Both the position numbers and the translations under genes were made by a program. From Neocallimastix lanati (nom. inval.) (lineage: Eukaryota > Neocallimastigomycota > Neocallimastigomycetes > Neocallimastigales > Neocallimastigaceae), in contig JACVTC010000103.1 of assembly GCA_016946835.1 (NCBI GenBank), positions 581,501-645,500 on the forward strand: a stretch of DNA of 64,000 bases, given 5' to 3'. How positions within the stretch are numbered: the stretch's first letter is position 1; each line of letters opens with the position of its first letter. The notes below the pieces were generated by a model. It searched no databases and had not been told where the DNA came from. It was given only the letters and a program-made list of their open reading frames with translations. Below are positions 60,167 through 64,000 of this stretch, one piece after another.

Positions 60167-62758
60167 ATGCGTTTCTCATTCATTTTAGCTATTGTTGCTT
60201 CTTTAGCTTTTAACGCTGTTGTTGAAGGTTTACCAATTCCAGAAAAGATGCCATGTACCAGTGAAAATCAAGCAAATTGTCACAAAACTAGTTGGAGTTG
60301 GAGTTGGAACACTACAAGTGATGGCGTCACTACTACCACCGATGAATCCTGCGCTGATGGTAATTGTACTGTTAAAAATTGTACTGGTGATAATTGCAGT
60401 GAAGAAACTACTCATTCCCCAATGACCCCATCTGGTAACAGTCCAAGTGGCACTTCTTCAACCTCTTCTACTCCTTGTGATGGTAAGAAATCAGGTGAAT
60501 CCGTCTCTGGAAACGACACTCCATCTATTCCTGACTGTTCTCTTGCTGAAAATGCTAATTTACCTGAATGTGCTCCAAAGGGTGGTGATAGTCCATCCGG
60601 TCCAGGTGGTGATCTCCCATCTGGTTTACCACCAAAATCTCTTCCAGGAGGTGATAGCCCATCTGGTCCAGGTAGTGAAGATGTTCCAGCTGGTGATGTT
60701 CCTACTGGTGATAGTCCATCTGGTGATAGTCCATCTGGTCCAGGTGGTCCAAGTGGTGATCTTCCATCTGGTTTACCACCAAAATCTCTTCCAGGAGGTG
60801 ATAGTCCATCTGGTCCAGGTGGTCCAAGTGGTGATCTCCCATCTGGTTTACCACCAAAATCTCTTCCAGGAGGTGATAGTCCATCTGGTCCAGGTAGTGA
60901 AGATGTTCCATCTGGTGATGTTCCATCTGGTGATAGTCCATCTGGTGATAGTCCATCTGGTCCAGGTAGTGAAGATGTTCCAGCCGGTGATGTTCCTTCT
61001 GGTGATAGTCCATCAGGTCCAGGTGGTGATCTTCCATCTGGTTTACCACCAAAGTCTCTTCCAGGAGGTGATAGTCCATCTGGTCCAGGTAGTGAAGATG
61101 TTCCATCTGGTGATGTTCCATCTGGTGATAGTCCATCTGGTGATAGTCCATCTGGTCCAGGTAGTGAAGATGTTCCAGCCGGTGACGTTCCTTCTGGTGA
61201 TAGTCCATCAGGTCCAGGTGGTGATCTTCCATCTGGTTTACCACCAAAGTCTCTTCCAGGAGGTGATAGTCCATCTGGTCCAGGTAGTGAAGATGTTCCA
61301 GCCGGTGATGTTCCTTCTGGTGATAATCCATCAGGTCCAGGTGGTGATCTTCCATCTGGTTTACCACCAAAGTCTCTCCCAGGTACTCCATCAGGTGACA
61401 GTCCAAATGGTACTACTCCATCCACTAAAACTCCATGTGGTTCCAATGGTGAAACTCATGAAGGTGGTTCAGTTGCTGGTAGCGATACTCCAGCTCCAGA
61501 AGGTGAAGGTGACAGTCCATCAGGTCCATCAGGTCCATCAGGTCCATCAGGTCCATCTGGTCCAGGTGGTGATCTCCCATCTGGTTTACCACCAAAGTCT
61601 CTTCCAGGAGGTGAAGGTCCATCAGGTCCAAGTGGTCCAAGTGGTGATCTTCCATCTGGTTTACCACCAAAATCTCTTCCAGGAGATGAAGGTGAAGAGG
61701 AAGGTGAAGGTGAAGGATCTACTCCAGACTGCTCTCTTCCAGAAAATATTGATTTACCAGAATGTGCTCCAAATGGTGGTGATAGTCCATACGGTCCAGG
61801 TAGTGAAGATGTTCCAGCAGGTGATGTTCCTTCCGGTGAAAGTCCATCAGGTCCATCAGGTCCATCTGGTGATCTTCCATCTGGCTTACCACCAAAGTCT
61901 CTTCCAGGAGGTGAAAGTGAAGGTGATAGTCCATCTGGTGATATGCCATCTGGTCCAGGTGGTGATCTCCCATCTGGTTTACCACCAAAGTCTCTCCCAG
62001 GTACTCCATCAGGTGACAGTCCAAATGGTACTACTCCATCTACTAAAACTCCATGTGGTTCTAACGGTGAAACTCACGAAGGTGATTCCGTCTCTGGTAA
62101 CGATTCTCCAGCTCCAGAAGGTGAAGGTGAAGGTGATGATGTTTCTTCCGGTGATGCTCCATCTGGTCCATCTGGTCCATCTGGTGATCTTCCATCTGGC
62201 TTACCACCAAAGTCTCTTCCAGGAGGTGAAAGTGAAGGTGATAGTCCATCTGGTGATATGCCATCTGGTCCAGGTGGTGATCTCCCATCTGGTTTACCAC
62301 CAAAGTCTCTTCCAGGAGGTGAAGGTCCATCTGGTGATAGCCCATCTGGTCCAAGTGGTCCAAGTGGTGATCTTCCATCTGGTTTACCACCAAAATCTCT
62401 TCCAGGAGGTGAAGGTGAAGGATCTACTCCAGACTGCTCTCTTCCAGAAAATGTTGATTTACCAGAATGTGCTCCAAATGGTGATGATAGTTCATCTGGT
62501 CCAAGTGGTGAAGATGTTCCATCTGGTGATAGTAATGTTCCTTCTGGTGAAGCTCCATCTGGTGAAGCTCCATCCACTCCAGATTGTTCACTTCCAGAAA
62601 ATGCCGATTTACCAGAATGTGCTCCAAGTGTTCCAGAAGAAGAAGGAGGTGAAGGAGAAAGTCCATCCGTCGATTGTACTCTTCCAGAAAATGCTTACTC
62701 TCCAGAATGTATTCCAGAAGTTGAAGCTGAAGCTGATAATGGTGAAAACAGTGAATAG
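60167..62758 (+). CDS. Large secreted Gly/Pro/Ser repeat protein with paired-Cys motifs
   Basis: 863 residues, single exon. Signal peptide at residues 1-21 (MRFSFILAIVASLAFNAVVEG). Next is a Cys- and Trp-containing head (KTSWSWSWNTT, CADGNCTVKNCTGDNCSEE) with several N-glycosylation sequons. The body has 13 copies of DLPSGLPPKSLPG separated by GDSPSGPGSEDVPAGDVPSG blocks and collagen-like GPSGPSG runs. Three TPC blocks (TPCDGKKSGESV, TPCGSNGETHEGGSV, TPCGSNGETHEGDSV) mark a higher-order unit. Five motifs of the type DCSLPENADLPECAP hold two cysteines ten residues apart. The C-terminus is acidic, with no GPI or membrane segment. A strong preference for GGT, CCA and TCT codons and much higher GC than the surroundings suggest high expression. 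It is likely a wall-associated or secreted matrix protein. Not a dockerin protein. Several long antisense frames are repeat artefacts. Confidence 0.88.
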   Translation: MRFSFILAIVASLAFNAVVEGLPIPEKMPCTSENQANCHKTSWSWSWNTTSDGVTTTTDESCADGNCTVKNCTGDNCSEETTHSPMTPSGNSPSGTSSTSSTPCDGKKSGESVSGNDTPSIPDCSLAENANLPECAPKGGDSPSGPGGDLPSGLPPKSLPGGDSPSGPGSEDVPAGDVPTGDSPSGDSPSGPGGPSGDLPSGLPPKSLPGGDSPSGPGGPSGDLPSGLPPKSLPGGDSPSGPGSEDVPSGDVPSGDSPSGDSPSGPGSEDVPAGDVPSGDSPSGPGGDLPSGLPPKSLPGGDSPSGPGSEDVPSGDVPSGDSPSGDSPSGPGSEDVPAGDVPSGDSPSGPGGDLPSGLPPKSLPGGDSPSGPGSEDVPAGDVPSGDNPSGPGGDLPSGLPPKSLPGTPSGDSPNGTTPSTKTPCGSNGETHEGGSVAGSDTPAPEGEGDSPSGPSGPSGPSGPSGPGGDLPSGLPPKSLPGGEGPSGPSGPSGDLPSGLPPKSLPGDEGEEEGEGEGSTPDCSLPENIDLPECAPNGGDSPYGPGSEDVPAGDVPSGESPSGPSGPSGDLPSGLPPKSLPGGESEGDSPSGDMPSGPGGDLPSGLPPKSLPGTPSGDSPNGTTPSTKTPCGSNGETHEGDSVSGNDSPAPEGEGEGDDVSSGDAPSGPSGPSGDLPSGLPPKSLPGGESEGDSPSGDMPSGPGGDLPSGLPPKSLPGGEGPSGDSPSGPSGPSGDLPSGLPPKSLPGGEGEGSTPDCSLPENVDLPECAPNGDDSSSGPSGEDVPSGDSNVPSGEAPSGEAPSTPDCSLPENADLPECAPSVPEEEGGEGESPSVDCTLPENAYSPECIPEVEAEADNGENSE

Positions 62759-63189
62759 ATTTCATAATATTTTTTATTTTTAAAAAAAAAATAAAAAAAA
62801 AAAATAGAAATAGAAAAAAGTTAATATATTTTCAAAAAAATATTAACTTTATTTTACTTTTTTTTTAAATTTTTAGATCATTAGAAAAAAAATAATAATA
62901 AGAATTTTAATTTTGATAATAATAAATAATAAATGATCATTTTTTATTTTGTATAATATGTTTTTTTATTTTTTAATACTTTTTTTTTTATAAAAACTAT
63001 AATAATATAATATAGAAAAAAAATAATAATAATATTAATAATTAATAAATAATAATTTACTATCGTAATATAATCAATTAATTTGATAAAATAAAAAATA
63101 TTTTAATTTAATAAAATTTATAAATATTTATCTAAAAAAAAAAAAATTATTTTATAACTTATTTTATAAATAATTTAATATTAATGTGT

Positions 63190-63278
<89 letters not shown>

Positions 63279-63683
63279 TATTTAGTTTAAAGTGTTTATA
63301 ATTTTATATTAATATAAATAAATATTTAATTAAACCATGAAAGTTTAATAAATAATATTTATATATTTTTACTTTTGAACAAATATAAATTTTTTTTTTT
63401 TTTTTTTTTTACATTTGCGAAAATAAAACTAATTATTAACAATAATTCTTATTATTATTTTGGTTAGTTTTATTTTTATTTTTTTTTTTATTTTGTATTT
63501 TTTTTTTTATATTTTATTTTTAATTTTTTTTAAGAGAAAGTTTGTGAAACATTTAATTAAAAAAAAAAATAAAATAAAATAAAATAATAAAATAATAAAA
63601 TAATAAATTATTATTTTTAAATTTAAAATCTTTTTAATTATATATATAGTTGTTAAATTATATAATAATTAAGATTATATAGA
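62759..63683. other. AT-rich intergenic with (AAT)n
   Basis: 3' flank of the repeat protein. An (AAT)n microsatellite of ~90 bp lies at 63190-63280, and (AAATAAT)-type units at about 63570-63607. No gene. Confidence 0.75.
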
Positions 63684-63689
63684 CAATAT

Positions 63690-64000
63690 GCTTCATAATT
63701 ACAAGTTAAATCGTTTGCAAAATGGAGTAAATCAAACTGTATTATAAAGGATCTTATTAAATCTATTCCCAAAATGCCTTATTATTCTTGGACTAAAGAA
63801 TCTAGAACTTTGTACAAAAAAATCAAAAAAAATATAAATGTGTAAAATATGACGATATTTTAGAACGTTTCTGGAAATCAGTTTCCAAATTTCAAGGTAT
63901 TAAAGGCCAAAACTACGATAGTAACAAGTTCTCAAATAATAAAGCCTATAATTTTGCTTAGCTTAAAATATTCCCCAATTCAACTTAGGGTTTTCATGGA
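63690..64000 (+). pseudogene. Decayed coding fragment at the window edge
   Basis: GC-richer than its flank. Two frames joined by a frameshift near 63835 read CIIKDLIKSIPKMPYYSWTK, ESRTLYKKIKK, then YKCVKYDDILERFWKSVSKF and QGIKGQNYDSNKFSNNKAYN, before a stop at 63960. Residue composition looks like real protein. I do not recognise the family; a retroelement fragment is the likeliest origin. The window ends before any more can be judged. Confidence 0.4.

Noticed and set aside
60167-62758. Fungal dockerin/cellulosome scaffold component
   Set aside because: The Cys spacing and surrounding residues do not fit the fungal dockerin (CBM10-like) pattern, and no cohesin or enzyme domain is visible. 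The DUF4832 genes lack dockerins too.
60412-62783. Several long frames on both strands over the Gly/Pro/Ser repeat gene
   Set aside because: Shadows of the repeats; only the frame starting at 60167 has a signal peptide and paired Cys motifs.

Overview
This window is extremely AT-rich eukaryotic DNA. It is full of long poly-A and poly-T runs, (TA)n, (AAT)n and minisatellites, with compact coding islands that are visibly richer in G+C. The protein content points to an anaerobic gut fungus (Neocallimastigomycota, e.g. a Piromyces, Neocallimastix or Anaeromyces relative): secreted DUF4874/DUF4832 proteins, very long Asn/Ile/Lys-rich ankyrin arrays, a bacterial-type YbhB/YbcL protein, secreted Pro/Ser/Gly repeat proteins, Ty1/copia and LINE remnants, and almost no introns. 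The taxon is an inference from family content and composition, not a search result. Dictyostelids and Plasmodium also have such composition but fit the gene content less well. || Layout. 0.9-3.2 kb and 11.3-14.5 kb (minus): two paralogous secreted DUF4874-DUF4832 proteins ending in one and three copies of a four-cysteine, beta-trefoil-like module. Between them lie a copia relic carrying a (TAA)n expansion (6.9-7.9 kb) and an old minisatellite (9.1-10.4 kb). 18.3-18.9 kb: a GC-rich polyadenylated retro-insert with an intron-like segment. 20.5-20.9 kb (minus): a YbhB/YbcL-type PEBP protein. 22.4-23.3 kb: a 46/51-bp minisatellite. || 23.3-44.8 kb: two tandem copies of a roughly 10-kb segment, each holding an ankyrin-repeat gene followed by a trypsin-like serine protease gene. 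The left copy is broken (frameshifts, stops, loss of the catalytic His region) and has a Ty1/copia relic inside its 3' flank. The right copy keeps a 2223-residue ankyrin ORF and a protease with an apparently complete His-Asp-Ser triad. || 46.0-46.5 kb: a candidate MITE. 48.2-49.3 kb: a secreted Pro/Ser/Thr repeat protein. 50.1-54.0 kb: LINE 3'-end relics and a long inverted repeat of about 300-bp arms. 55.1-57.0 kb: about 100 copies of a 19/20-bp minisatellite. 60.2-62.8 kb: a large secreted Gly/Pro/Ser repeat protein with paired-cysteine motifs. 63.7-64.0 kb: a decayed coding fragment. || The secreted proteins probably act at the cell surface or in the rumen fluid. The ankyrin and protease genes lack signal peptides and look intracellular. 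The most distinctive locus is the duplicated ankyrin-protease pair, which shows gene birth and decay side by side. No gene here can be tied to a known pathway from sequence alone.
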